A stretch of 64,000 nt of DNA from Rhodobacteraceae bacterium (ex Bugula neritina AB1) (GTDB taxonomy: Bacteria > Pseudomonadota > Alphaproteobacteria > Rhodobacterales > Rhodobacteraceae). The position numbers and the translations under genes are program-made. How positions within the stretch are numbered: position 1 is the first letter of the stretch; the number at the start of each line of letters is the position of its first letter. Shown here one piece after another: positions 15,801-24,210 of this stretch. The notes beneath the pieces are model-generated. The model ran no database searches. It saw only the letters and a list, made by a program, of their open reading frames with translations, and had not been told where the DNA came from. Location of the stretch: the NCBI GenBank assembly GCA_001730095.1, contig MDLF01000085.1:1-64000 (forward strand), in the 5' to 3' direction.

Positions 15801-17977
15801 ATATTAATCTGGATGATGGCGGTACCCCAGATCAGACGGTAGCGCATTCCTTGTCGACCATCAGGGAGGCTGTCAATAACGGGATTATCAACCTGAACAC
15901 TGACAACACAACCACAGAGCTGGACATATCTGTGGATGCAGCACTTAGCAGCAACGCTGTTGCTGTGTTGGGAAGTGATCATCAGGACACCATTCAAGGG
16001 TCGGGTTTTGATGACTATTTGTTCGGTGGAGATGGAAATGACACATTCGACATCGCTGGCTCCAGAGATGTCGGAAATGACATTCTTGTAGGCGGGGCTG
16101 GACGTGATGAGTTCAATTACACCTACGAGAATGCGGATTTTGCGAGCGGTCACCATGTCATAACTGGACCTGTAGCAGCAGATATTCAGGGTGACGTATT
16201 CAATTTCTACACTGACCTCCGCCTTGAGGTGAAAATTGACTACTACCGCTTTGGAGATGATCTGGTCGTCTCCTTTGATGCAGATAGCTCGGTGACGATT
16301 GCGGATTTCTATACTGGAGATCTTGCCGGGACACATATCGGTGTGAGGTATGGTGCAGATGCGAATGGTATCTATTACAATTCGAACTTCGGCCTATTTG
16401 GCGCGAGCCCTGAGGAAGCAAATACTGACCCCAACAACACATTCTATTTCAACTATGTGTTCACAGGTGATCGATCTCTCGATCATTACTCAGAACACGG
16501 GAACTACTACTACTACAGTGCGAACCATATTCAGGGAGATGTTGGGACGATATTTGATCTGGATGGCACCGCAGATGCCGATGCAGCTGCCTATGCTGCG
16601 GAGTTCGAAAACAACTACCTAAACTTCCGCGCGTCTTCTGATGTCTGGGCGACCCACCAAGACCAAGACCTCAATACAAATTTCGCAAACGAGCTTGGCG
16701 AAATTTTGGACTCCAACACCGGCGGCGCTGCTGTTAGCGATGCGGAGCTAGACGATTTGCTGGAAATTGCCAGCATAACTGAAAAGGCACGCGGCAATAC
16801 CTCCGGCAGCACCTATATTGCTGGAAGCAGCGGCGACGACTCTCTCAGTGGCAGTAACAATGCTGATACCATTGATGGTTTTGCAGGTGATGACATCATC
16901 AACGGCGGCTTCGGCATTGATATCCTTGATGGCGGGGATGGCTTCGATCTCGTGAGCTATACCGGGCCGCATTTCCCTGTAAAAGTTGACCTTCGCGGTT
17001 CGCAGTCCACGCACTACAAAGACGGCGGTGTCTGGATGTCGGGCGATGGAATTGGGCATTTTGAAGGGGCTATCGGCACGACCAGTTCAGATGAATTGAT
17101 CGGGAACGGCGATGCCAACTATCTACAGGGCGGCCTGGGTGCTGACACGATCTCAGGCAACGGCGGCAATGATGTGATCCATGGCGGCAGTGGTCTGGAC
17201 ACGCTGGATGGCGGTGCCGGCTTTGATATCGCCAGCTACAAAGGCGCTTCCTGGGCGATCTGGTTCCAACTGGACTCCAGCGATCCAAACTTTGTTCAGC
17301 AAGAACAGTATCTGTCCGGCAGCCAATGGCTGCAGGGGGATACTGTCGAAAACTTCGAAGGTGTGATCGGCACCAGCCATGGTGATATCCTTACCGGCAA
17401 CAGCGGCGCCAACTATTTCGATGGAGGAGCAGGCAACGACAGGATTGAAGGGCTGGATGGCAATGACATAATCCTCGGCGGTGACGGCACGGATACACTG
17501 GATGGTGGCGAAGGCGTGGACTTGCTGAGCTATGAAGACCATGCGCAAGCCGTTCGTATCAATCTTCAAAACCAGACTTCGGAATTCATTCCCGCCCCGG
17601 GAAGCTATGTGTCCGGAGACAGCATCAGCGGCTTTGAGAATGTAACCGGAACTGACAAGAATGATGACCTCATCGGAAATGACGCCGGCAACCAGCTCGA
17701 AGGCGGCGGAGGTTTTGACAGACTGGAAGGTGGCGCCGGGTTTGATACGTTTGTATTCGATGTCGGTCATGGCTCGGACCGGATTACAGACTTCTCGATT
17801 GGCGAGGATCTTCTATTGTTCGAGTTCGGAGATTCAATTGCCGATTTCGATATTGAGATCGTCGAGAGTGCAAATGGCTTGGAAACATTCACGCGCATCG
17901 TCACCGGTGAAGGCACAATTGACCTGAGCGGCATCGAAGTCGATACATTGACGGCAAACTCATTTGTGTTTGTCTGA
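12857..17977 (+). CDS. HlyA-type RTX toxin (pore-forming, acylation-dependent)
   Basis: 1706 aa. The N-terminal third is helical, then Gly/Ala-rich hydrophobic stretches (about residues 310-520, e.g. AAAVGLIGGAISAIVGAF) resemble the membrane-inserting region of HlyA-family toxins, followed by EQVALEDIADKYAEKI. The central part aligns by eye with the HlyA acylation region, including an HGKRTEVVEF segment at about residue 800. From about residue 715 there are scattered, and from about 1320 dense, GGxGxDxLx calcium-binding nonapeptides. The C-terminus ends ANSFVFV, like type I secretion signals; there is no N-terminal signal peptide. I chose ATG 12857 (AAAGGG upstream); ATG 12836 and TTG 12827 are alternatives. 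The cognate HlyC-type activator follows directly. HlyA itself is 1024 aa, so this is an enlarged form. Confidence 0.88.
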   Translation: MLNAEQSEVVETTMVAYDAIFSELGPEARTAFRDTVEEQLTSGLDIPEVHAVSQATYYSNWNFGLVNGLRAKIAGEDLAEDDEDNNQAANIAEFVAKDLKIAAKIAAAIEQQYSDVTKTVNNTQHINTLTGQLIDDIDKLEADIGILQSDVARYNDPQSPDYDTALAQKAQKDLNTKTTLLDAANELKTTLSGFSSEDDVATHTQEFSDYLQLRIDALEIARVEKLEEYKQYRAETFAGSADLAETAKFEAETLATESLTLIKQQDVADSFVEQDNTVRTSSIKAGVNILSVAQVSASFATNPNNTAEGYAGSAGFLGEAVGSALGDLLDVAGHAKFAKGFKGAASIALVGGASAGFVSSAKLLADPDLPPEMRAAVQAEVGLQGTALAFGVVENALGIAELAVKAGTKAANVIGKAAPVVGAIASVVGAINPAKWAEFDQKQDRIDALAEADTYSSGLLSDLLQETKDTEAAFYGVTTGLDAVTGVASGALAASGVGAPIAAAVGLIGGAISAIVGAFEQVALEDIADKYAEKIRTDENGNPQTVEEFFAGSFAEKQEKTKSHYVDFFNDIVADEDIDQVIALGGQRLHADDLELAARSKTSGELNKTAQNFVDTFTDDGWQIGDNFLTPTPGEDVNVIQLPDANGAKSYLTFTTPLFLAGTESTSRAKTGKNNYETTLKITDLSGWDIRDFGNNETTFDMGKVVSSAEDRFGNTMEVGISIGGGGGDDTLFAYESEVTFDGGTGTDTASYARLSGTELEGGIFFGASSDTSLIVSKRLAEGSKYYQEGIDSFTTSHGKRTEVVEFREVSLSERDGTHHVIDTLRNVEILHGSRLGDQFEVSTSAQVEQVFGFGGDDYISVGESIEIVGGGAGDDTIKLSHALLEDYFNGDRTELYVDAGDGQNDTLEITAESLDRLVDELDTEQIRAQTAEDIAESLIPIGSANRAEEVAATTASLTNILRNSDDTALQQLTILNTEKVHINLDDGGTPDQTVAHSLSTIREAVNNGIINLNTDNTTTELDISVDAALSSNAVAVLGSDHQDTIQGSGFDDYLFGGDGNDTFDIAGSRDVGNDILVGGAGRDEFNYTYENADFASGHHVITGPVAADIQGDVFNFYTDLRLEVKIDYYRFGDDLVVSFDADSSVTIADFYTGDLAGTHIGVRYGADANGIYYNSNFGLFGASPEEANTDPNNTFYFNYVFTGDRSLDHYSEHGNYYYYSANHIQGDVGTIFDLDGTADADAAAYAAEFENNYLNFRASSDVWATHQDQDLNTNFANELGEILDSNTGGAAVSDAELDDLLEIASITEKARGNTSGSTYIAGSSGDDSLSGSNNADTIDGFAGDDIINGGFGIDILDGGDGFDLVSYTGPHFPVKVDLRGSQSTHYKDGGVWMSGDGIGHFEGAIGTTSSDELIGNGDANYLQGGLGADTISGNGGNDVIHGGSGLDTLDGGAGFDIASYKGASWAIWFQLDSSDPNFVQQEQYLSGSQWLQGDTVENFEGVIGTSHGDILTGNSGANYFDGGAGNDRIEGLDGNDIILGGDGTDTLDGGEGVDLLSYEDHAQAVRINLQNQTSEFIPAPGSYVSGDSISGFENVTGTDKNDDLIGNDAGNQLEGGGGFDRLEGGAGFDTFVFDVGHGSDRITDFSIGEDLLLFEFGDSIADFDIEIVESANGLETFTRIVTGEGTIDLSGIEVDTLTANSFVFV
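16840..17760 (+). repeat. RTX repeat modules of the toxin
   Basis: Three modules of roughly 110 codons. Each has GNDxIxGGxGxDxLDGG nonapeptides followed by a SYxG/SYEDH strand segment, a SGDxIxxFE segment and an IGTxxxDxLxGN segment. These bind calcium and fold outside the cell after type I secretion. Confidence 0.85.
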
Positions 17978-17998
17978 TCCAAAAGCGGAGTGAGTAAA

Positions 17999-18568
17999 AT
18001 GGTGGAGAATGTCGGGCTGCAACGGTCAGAGAATTTTGAAACTTACGGGAAAATTTCCTGGCTTTGGTCCAATTCCGTTCTCCACCGTGACTGGCCGGTA
18101 GCCTTGCAGGCAGGGTTTATCCTGCCTGCCATTGCCAGTCAGCAGTTTCTCCTAGTGGAGCGAGACGGGTTCCCGGTTGCTTATTGCAGCTGGGCGCTTG
18201 TTGATGAGGAAACGGAAGCTAAGTATATTCTCGATCCAAACAACCTTGACCCGGACCGTTGGAATAGCGGTGACAGGCTGTGGTTTGTCGATTGGATTTC
18301 ACCGTTTTCATCAAAATACTCATGGGCGCTTCGCAGCGCTCTTGTGAAACGCTATCCTGACAAGGTAGCACGGGCATTGCGTGTGAAAAAAGGGAGCAAT
18401 CAAGCACGCGTGGCTTCCTTTACTGGACATGGGTTGAAGAAATCCGAGAGCCGCAAAATCAAGCGACAGTTTTTTGAAGATATGCTGTCAGGGCTTAAGG
18501 AGAATCCAGGATTGGATAAAGACTTCTCCTTGCGCGGATTGAACGTTGATAAACCTGACACGATCTGA
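17999..18568 (+). CDS. RTX toxin-activating lysine acyltransferase (HlyC family)
   Basis: 189 aa, close to E. coli HlyC (170 aa) over its whole length. It transfers an acyl chain from acyl-ACP to internal lysines of the protoxin in the cytoplasm. Family hallmarks: ISWLWSNSVLHRDWPV with the catalytic His at position 29, PVAYCSWA at 59-66, and GDRLWFVDWISPF with the catalytic Asp at 98. The 69-residue spacing between His and Asp equals that of HlyC (H23, D92). The ATG at 17999 is preceded by CGGAG at 9-nt spacing; GTG 17990 is an alternative. It lies 21 bp after the toxin gene, the reverse of the hlyC-hlyA order, and no hlyB/hlyD follow. Confidence 0.93.
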   Translation: MVENVGLQRSENFETYGKISWLWSNSVLHRDWPVALQAGFILPAIASQQFLLVERDGFPVAYCSWALVDEETEAKYILDPNNLDPDRWNSGDRLWFVDWISPFSSKYSWALRSALVKRYPDKVARALRVKKGSNQARVASFTGHGLKKSESRKIKRQFFEDMLSGLKENPGLDKDFSLRGLNVDKPDTI

Positions 18569-18842
18569 CCGGCCCCCCAAAGTTTATCTGTAAATCTTCA
18601 GACTTGATCTGACGGACAGACGTAAGCGGTGCTTTGACCCCACGTTGATCAGGTGATGCGTTTCTTTTTCGGCTTCCAGCGTTTGGCAAGCTTGAGAACG
18701 TCGAGGCGGAGTTCGTCGCTGTCGGGGACGTTTGGGTCGAAGTCGCTGCTGTGCGTAACCGTCCGGTCTGCCCGCACTGACGGTGCTCGTTAGTGAGGGA
18801 TAATGTCCATGAGCGAACAAGTGGACATTATCGAGGTTGGTC
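18569..18842. other. Transition from toxin locus into decayed IS66-family element
   Basis: No intact gene. GTAAGCGG at 18622 resembles the IS66-family terminal consensus and probably marks the left end. A 12-nt direct repeat, GACTTGATCTGA, occurs at 18601-18612 and 18866-18877. A minus-strand fragment (18655-18720) reads like a basic transposase tail but I cannot assign it. Confidence 0.45.
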
Positions 18843-19190
18843 ATGGCAAAGCGGCGCAGGTGTCGGACTTGATCTGAAGACGAGAAGCGTATGGTTTGCG
18901 CGCAGACGCGGGTGCCTGGTGTATCGGTTGCTCAGGTTGCACGGCGCTACGATGTGAACGCGAACCAGGTCTTCAACTGGCTGAAGGAACCACGGTTCGC
19001 GGCTGAGGCTGAAGAAGAACCCGTCACCCGGTTCCTGCCGGTCGAAGTTCTGGATGCTGAGCCTGCTTCAGTCCAGCCGGATGCCGAGGCGCAGATAGAG
19101 GTGGAGCTTGCCAACGGCCATCGGCTGAAGGTTCAGGGCGGCTTTGATCCCGATGCGCTCGCCGCTTTGATCCGGAAGCTGGCTTCGTGA
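18843..19190 (+). pseudogene. tnpA: IS66-family tnpA with an in-frame TGA
   Basis: From the ATG at 18843 the frame reads MAKRRRCRT, then TGA (18870-18872) where relatives have Trp, then SEDEKRMVCAQTRVPGVS, VAQVARRYDVNANQVFNWLK and the rest of TnpA. A TGG-to-TGA change has truncated it after 9 codons, although reinitiation at the ATG at 18891 could still give a 99-aa protein. Confidence 0.75.
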
Positions 19191-19560
19191 TCCCGGTTCC
19201 GGCAAGCACGAAGATCTGGCTGGCCGCCGGAGTCACGGACATGCGTAAAGGGTTCGGCGGGCTGTCGGCGCTGGCTGAGAAGGTGCTGGCGGAAGATCCG
19301 TTCTGCGGGCACTTGTTCGTATTCCGGGCGCGGCGCGGGGATCTGCTGAAGGTCATCTGGTGGGAGTGAAGCCCGGACCGCGCAGCGGCAAATCATCCGG
19401 GGGATGAGGCGAGGGCAGAACGGGCGGAGCCCAAGGGGCGTGCCTGTTCGCCAACCGGCTGGAGAAAGGAAGGTTCGTCTGGCCCGCCGCCAAAGGATGG
19501 AAAGATCAGCCTGACGCCTGCTCAACTGTCGATGCTTCTGGAGGGGATAGACTGGCGCCC
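19187..19560 (+). pseudogene. tnpB: Broken IS66-family tnpB
   Basis: Begins correctly ([20 protein letters not shown], then [19 protein letters not shown]) and overlaps the tnpA end by 4 bp. It hits a stop at 19367-19369. About 70 bp of unrelated sequence follows before family sequence resumes as CLFANRLEKGRFVWP and LTPAQLSMLLEGIDWR. Disrupted. Confidence 0.78.
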
Positions 19561-19703
19561 TCTCGGCAGATTTGCGTTGCAAATCGCCTGCCGGGTTAGA
19601 GTTGCCTCAGAAGACCTGGAAGCCGCTGACCGCCGGGAATTATCCCGCAATTGCAGAGCCGTAGGATTCCCATTCCGCCATAGCCGGGGTATATTCCGGC
19701 CCA

Positions 19704-20833
19704 TGCTGGATGCGCCCAAAACACTGCCTTCCGATCCCGAAGATCTCCGCGAGACGGCGGAGGGGCTGCTTGATCTGGTAAAGGCGCAGGCGCTGAGGAT
19801 CGCCAAGCTGGAACACCAGCTTGCGGGGCATAACCGGCACCGGTTCGGCTCAAAGTCGGAAAGCCTGGACCAGCTTCAGCTCCGTCTGGAGGAAGAAGAA
19901 ACAGCGGCAGCGCAGGTTGCTGGCGAAGATGCTTCTGACGGTGATGCCGAGGGACAGAAGGCCAAACCTAAGCGCAAGCCATTGCCGCCTGAACTGGCCC
20001 GGATTGATCAGGTTCTGACGCCCGGCGAAACCTGCTCGTGCGGCGGTAAGCTGCGTGCCATTGCCGAAGATGTGACGGAAGAGCTGGAATATGTGCCGGG
20101 CCGCGTTCGCCATTGTGCTTGAACCAATGGCGCATCAATGGCTCACTGGTGAACCGGATTGTCCGCCCGCGCATGACCTGCCGGAATTGCGACCGGATCG
20201 TTCAATCAGCACTGCCATCCATTGCCCGGCAGGCGAATTGTCTTGCAATTCTGCCGGGAGGGGCGCCCCATTGAGCGCGGCCGTCCTGGGCCCGGCCTTT
20301 TGGCCCATGTGCTGGTCGGAAAATATGCAGACCACTGCCCTCTGTACCGGCAATCGCAAATCTACGGACGGGACGGGGTTGATTTGGACCGTTCCACCCT
20401 GGCGGATTGGGTTGGCCGCTCTGCCGCACTGTTGGAACCCTTGGCTGATGCCATCGGCCGTCATGTGCGCGCTGGCCAGGCCATCTTTGCGGATGACACC
20501 CCGATCAAAATGCAGGCCAAAGGCAAATGTGCCACGGCCCGCGTATGGGCCTATGTCCGTGATGAACGTCCTTGGGGCGGAGCTGATCCGCCTGCCGCCT
20601 GGTACCGGTTCACGTCAAACCGCAAAGGCAAGCATCCCTCAGCGCATCTTGCCAGCTACAAAGGCTGGATGCATGCCCCCTCTCGGGACATTGCTGCGCA
20701 ATGCCCTGCCGGGCAGTGGATGGCTATTCCGGCTTCAATAACCTGTACCGCTCTGGCGCTGTCAGCGAAGTTGCCTGCCTTCTCGGCAGCATGCTTCGCA
20801 TGCGCCTGCCAGGTAAGACATGGCGCATATCAG
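19704..20833 (+). pseudogene. tnpC: Broken IS66-family tnpC transposase
   Basis: The first 140 residues are in one frame: MLDAPKTLPSDPEDLRETAE, AKLEHQLAGHNRHRFGSKSE and CSCGGKLRAIAEDVTEELEY. A frameshift near 20113 moves the rest to another frame, where GPGLLAHVLVGKYADHCPLY, DLDRSTLADWVG and GQAIFADDTPIKM (catalytic Asp region) are found. It loses its end at the IS21 insertion. Confidence 0.8.
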
Positions 20834-20891
20834 TGTTGATTTCCATTGAGAATTGCCCCCCTTGTTTATGTCTCAGCGGTCATGTTGTGAT

Positions 20892-21608
20892 CTATGCGGG
20901 GGTCTCCTTTCTTGTTTTCTTTGCGGCTTCCGAGCTGGCTTTGTAGCGGTAGCTGTCGTTGCCGGTTTCCAGGATGTGGCAGCAGTGTGTGTGCCTGTCG
21001 AGCAGTGCGGTGGTCATCTTTGCGTCGCCAAAGACCTGGGCCCATTCAAAGAAGCTGAGGTTGGTTGTGATGACCACGCTGGTGCGCTCGTAAAGTTTGC
21101 TGAGGAGATGGAACAGCAGCGCGCTGCCGGATGAACTGAACGGCAGGTAGCCGAGTTCATCGAGAATAACCAAATCGATCTTGGTCAGCATCTCAGCCTA
21201 TTTGTCGGCCTTTCCGAGCGCCTTTTCCGGCTCCAGGGCATTGACGAGTTCCACGGTCGAGTAGAAGCGCACCTTGCATCTGTGATGTTCGATGGCCTGA
21301 ACACCGAGGGCTGTTGCAATGTGGCTTTTGCCCGTTCCTGGCCCGCCTATCAGGACGACGTTCTCCGCGTTCTCCATGAAGGTGCCGCGGTGCAACTGCC
21401 GAACGCTGGCCTCGTTGATTTCGCTGGACTTGAAGTCAAAGCCTGCGAGGTCCTTGTAGGACGGGAAGCGCGCTACCTTGGTTTGGTAGGCAATGGACCG
21501 GACTTCGCGCTCTGCAATCTCGGCCTTGAGCAACTGGGACAACATTGGCGTTGCCGCTTCGAAGGCTGGTGCGCCCTGGGCCACCAGATCATCGACGGCC
21601 TGCGCCAT
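20892..21608 (-). pseudogene. istB: IS21-family istB helper ATPase with in-frame stop
   Basis: Reads MAQAVDDLVAQGAPAFEAAT through Walker A GGPGTGKSHIA to GKADK, then an in-frame TAG at 21198-21200 where relatives usually carry Gln. It continues in the same frame as [20 protein letters not shown] to a normal C-terminus ([12 protein letters not shown]). A single nonsense change splits an otherwise complete gene. Confidence 0.85.
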
Positions 21609-21737
21609 GTCGCACCAGAGGTGCGCAACTTAGATGCACGCCGCTGGCGTGACGCAGCTTGAGGCTGCGCAGCATGATCACAATGGAGGCTCCTGCAGGA
21701 TCATGACGCATGGCGCTTCTCCCCAGCCTGTCTCAGA

Positions 21738-22839
21738 TCATCGTAGCGATCGACATTGGCCTTCCGCCACCACGACCAGCCGTTCAGGGTAGACATGCAG
21801 GCTGACACGGCGGTTCGCAAAGCTGGCCGGGACGCTGTAGCGATTGCGTTCGAACGTGATCAGGCAAGTCGGCGACACCCGTTTGCTTTGCTCCACGAAG
21901 CCATCGAAGGCAGGGGGCAGGGCCATGAGCGCGGACTTCTCAGCCTCCCAGGCATCAGCAATCGTGCCGGGCAGTTCCCGGTGCTTTGTCTCGGCCCAAA
22001 AGGCCATACAGCGATCTTCTAGCCACTATTGAGCTCGGCCAGATTCTTAAAGACAGGCATGACCTGCCACAGGCGGGTGCGCGCATCCTGGACATTCTTC
22101 TCGACCTGGCCCTTCTCCCAACGCGCTGCCGGGTTGCAAAACTCAGGCTCAAAGACATAGTGGCTGGCCATGGCCTTGAAGCGGGCATTGACGTCTCGCT
22201 GCTTGCCTTTGCCAACACGATCCTCCGCCGTCTTCATATTGTCGTAGATCCCGCGACCAGGCACGCCGCCGAAGACGCGGAACGCATGCCAGTGGGCGTC
22301 GAACAGCATTCGTGGGTCTGAAGCGGGTAAGCCCGCACCAGGAACGCCCGGCTGTGCGACAACTTGATATGGGCGACCTGCAGCTTGACCCGCTCGCCGC
22401 CGATATTGGCCCAGTCTTCGCTCCAATCAAACTGGAACGCCTCACCGGGCTGGAACACCAAGGGCACGTAGGTACCACGTCCGGTCGTCTGTTCCGCCCG
22501 GTGTCGATCCGCGCGCCACGCGCGAGCAAAAGCCGCAACCCGCCCGTACGACCCATCATAACCGAGCTTCACCAGATCAGCATGCATTTGCTTCACGGTG
22601 CGGCGTTCTTTGCGCGACGTCCGCGTCTGTGCCAGCAACCAAGCGGACAACCGATCCGCATACGGATCCAGCTTGCTCGGCCGGGATGGCGTCTTGAACT
22701 TCGGCTCAACAGCGCCCTCGCGCAGATACTTTCTGATGGTATTGCGAGACAGCCCCGTGTGTCGGGCTATCCCCCGGATTGGCATTTTGTCACGCAATGC
22801 CCAGCGTCGGACAACACTCAAAAATCCCATGTCGATCAC
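21738..22839 (-). pseudogene. istA: Broken IS21-family istA transposase
   Basis: Starts normally (MIDMGFLSVVRRWALRDKMP, IRGIARHTGLSRNTIRKYLR). WSEDWANIGGERVKLQVAHI marks the catalytic core. A frameshift near 22290 moves it into the frame of HWHAFRVFGGVPGRGIYDNM. A stop after FKNLAELNSG (about 22020), a further break and a missing C-terminal portion follow. About 370 codons remain of roughly 500. Confidence 0.82.
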
Positions 22840-22943
22840 TCCATATCTCCCCGACCAAATCCGTCAGGGCAATGTGTTCACATGGGGCAATTCTCAGTGG
22901 AAATTTGGGAGCCTACCGGGGCACTTCTCAAAGGAAATCAACA

Positions 22944-23209
22944 GCGAGGCTAACGCCGTTGGCGCAGGCCCACAAAGCCTAGCCCCGCGTGGTGAACGCG
23001 CTGCGGTTATCAGCTCTGATCAGCTTCCCGAAGGAATTTCACAGCTCTTTGCATCGAACCAGAAGGACAGAGCGATTTTTTCAGATTACGCTTGGCGATC
23101 CGCTGCAGGCAGCGCAAGGCTCGGGAACCTCGGCCATTTTTCGGCACAGCCGCCACGCTGCGTCGCACAAAGCACCGACACACTTGGCGCAACAGGAAAT
23201 GGCAAATCG
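22944..23209. other. Intergenic stretch after the IS cluster
   Basis: No recognisable gene. It does not continue the IS66 tnpC gene, so DNA was probably lost next to the IS21 copy. Confidence 0.5.
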
Positions 23210-24094
23210 TCAGGACAGGCCAGCCTGTTGCCCCTGCAGCCAATTTGAAAACGCTGTGACACTGTCCCGGGACGCAACCTTGCGCGGGCGGACAAGAAAG
23301 TAGCCGTAATCCTGCAGGCTATCCGGTGAGAGGCGGAACAGCTTGCCCTCTTCCAGCTCTTGTTCAACCAGCGCGTCCATCAGAGCCACTCCCTGCCCGT
23401 TGACAACCGCCTGAACCCGCACGTTGGGGTCAGGGATGATCAGCGTGTCTCGTCGGGTCTGATGCGGCAATCCCGCGACAGTCAGCCAGTCCGTCCAGGC
23501 GTCGCTGTCATCGTGATCCCGCAACAAGGTAAAGGTTGAAACCGCCTGCTCCCAGCCGAGCCGCTCTACCGTTTCCAGTGCCGCAGCATTGCCTGCGGGA
23601 AATGCCGGGCACGGCAGGAATGGCGTAACGTCGCCATCCCCCCATTGCCCGCTTCCCCAGCGGATGGCGAGATCAACACCTTGCGCCTCAAGGTCGATCA
23701 GCCGGATCATCGGCTGCAACCGCAATTGGATGTCCGGGTGTTCCTGCATGAAGGACATCAGCCGCGGCGACAGCCAGCGGGCCGCGAAATACGTGGAAAC
23801 ACCCACTGTCAGGGTTCTGGTGGACAGCCCCTTGAGGGCCAGAATTTCGCCCTCGATTTCTTCGTAGTGGCTTTGGCAGGCGGCCAGCAGCCTGAGCCCG
23901 CCGGGCGTCAGCTCCACCCCACGGGCGCTGCGTTGAAACAGAGAAAACCCAAGATCCATTTCCAGCGTTTTGACCTGATAGCTGACCGCGCCTTTGGTCA
24001 TGTGCAGAGCTTCCGCCGCATCAGAGAAACTTCGGTAGTGGGCGATCTCGGCAAACAGGCGCAAGCTGTCGTGGTGACGGAATTCTACGGGCAT
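23210..24094 (-). CDS. LysR-family regulator (GcvA-like) of the mttB-gcvT locus
   Basis: 294 aa. Helix-turn-helix at residues 15-40 (YRSFSDAAEALHMTKGAVSY) and effector domain from about 90, with TVGVSTYFAARWLSPRL and LIDLEAQGVDLAIRWG, typical of the GcvA/AmpR-like subgroup. It is divergent from the methyltransferase genes with a 116-bp spacer, so it probably regulates them. Confidence 0.9.
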   Translation of the reverse strand: MPVEFRHHDSLRLFAEIAHYRSFSDAAEALHMTKGAVSYQVKTLEMDLGFSLFQRSARGVELTPGGLRLLAACQSHYEEIEGEILALKGLSTRTLTVGVSTYFAARWLSPRLMSFMQEHPDIQLRLQPMIRLIDLEAQGVDLAIRWGSGQWGDGDVTPFLPCPAFPAGNAAALETVERLGWEQAVSTFTLLRDHDDSDAWTDWLTVAGLPHQTRRDTLIIPDPNVRVQAVVNGQGVALMDALVEQELEEGKLFRLSPDSLQDYGYFLVRPRKVASRDSVTAFSNWLQGQQAGLS

Positions 24095-24210
24095 GGCTTA
24101 AGCGTATAAATTTTCTGAACACCGTGAGCAAATAAAATCGATTTTTGGCGGGGTGTATTCCCAAAATATGGAGTCCGAGAAATACTTCAGGAGCCGCAAC
24201 GTTGGGAAAT

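Larger units (their letters stand above)
18622..20833 (+). mobile_element. Decayed IS66-family element, truncated by IS21
   Basis: Contains recognisable but broken tnpA, tnpB and tnpC genes in the normal IS66 order. The tnpC 3' end and the right terminal repeat are missing; the element stops at the IS21-family left end at 20834 and does not resume after 22943. Confidence 0.8.
20834..22943 (-). mobile_element. Decayed IS21-family element
   Basis: 2110 bp. Left end TGTTGATTTCCATTGAGAAT (20834 on) and inverted right end TGTTGATTTCCTTTGAGAAG (reading back from 22943) form the terminal inverted repeats; a subterminal copy (GGGGCAATTCTCAGTGGAAA) begins at 22884. istA and istB lie on the minus strand and both are broken. 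No clear target duplication is visible, consistent with a later deletion next to it. Confidence 0.82.

Noticed and set aside
16840-17760. CRISPR-like repeat array
   Set aside because: The periodicity is coding and degenerate at DNA level; it reflects RTX protein modules.
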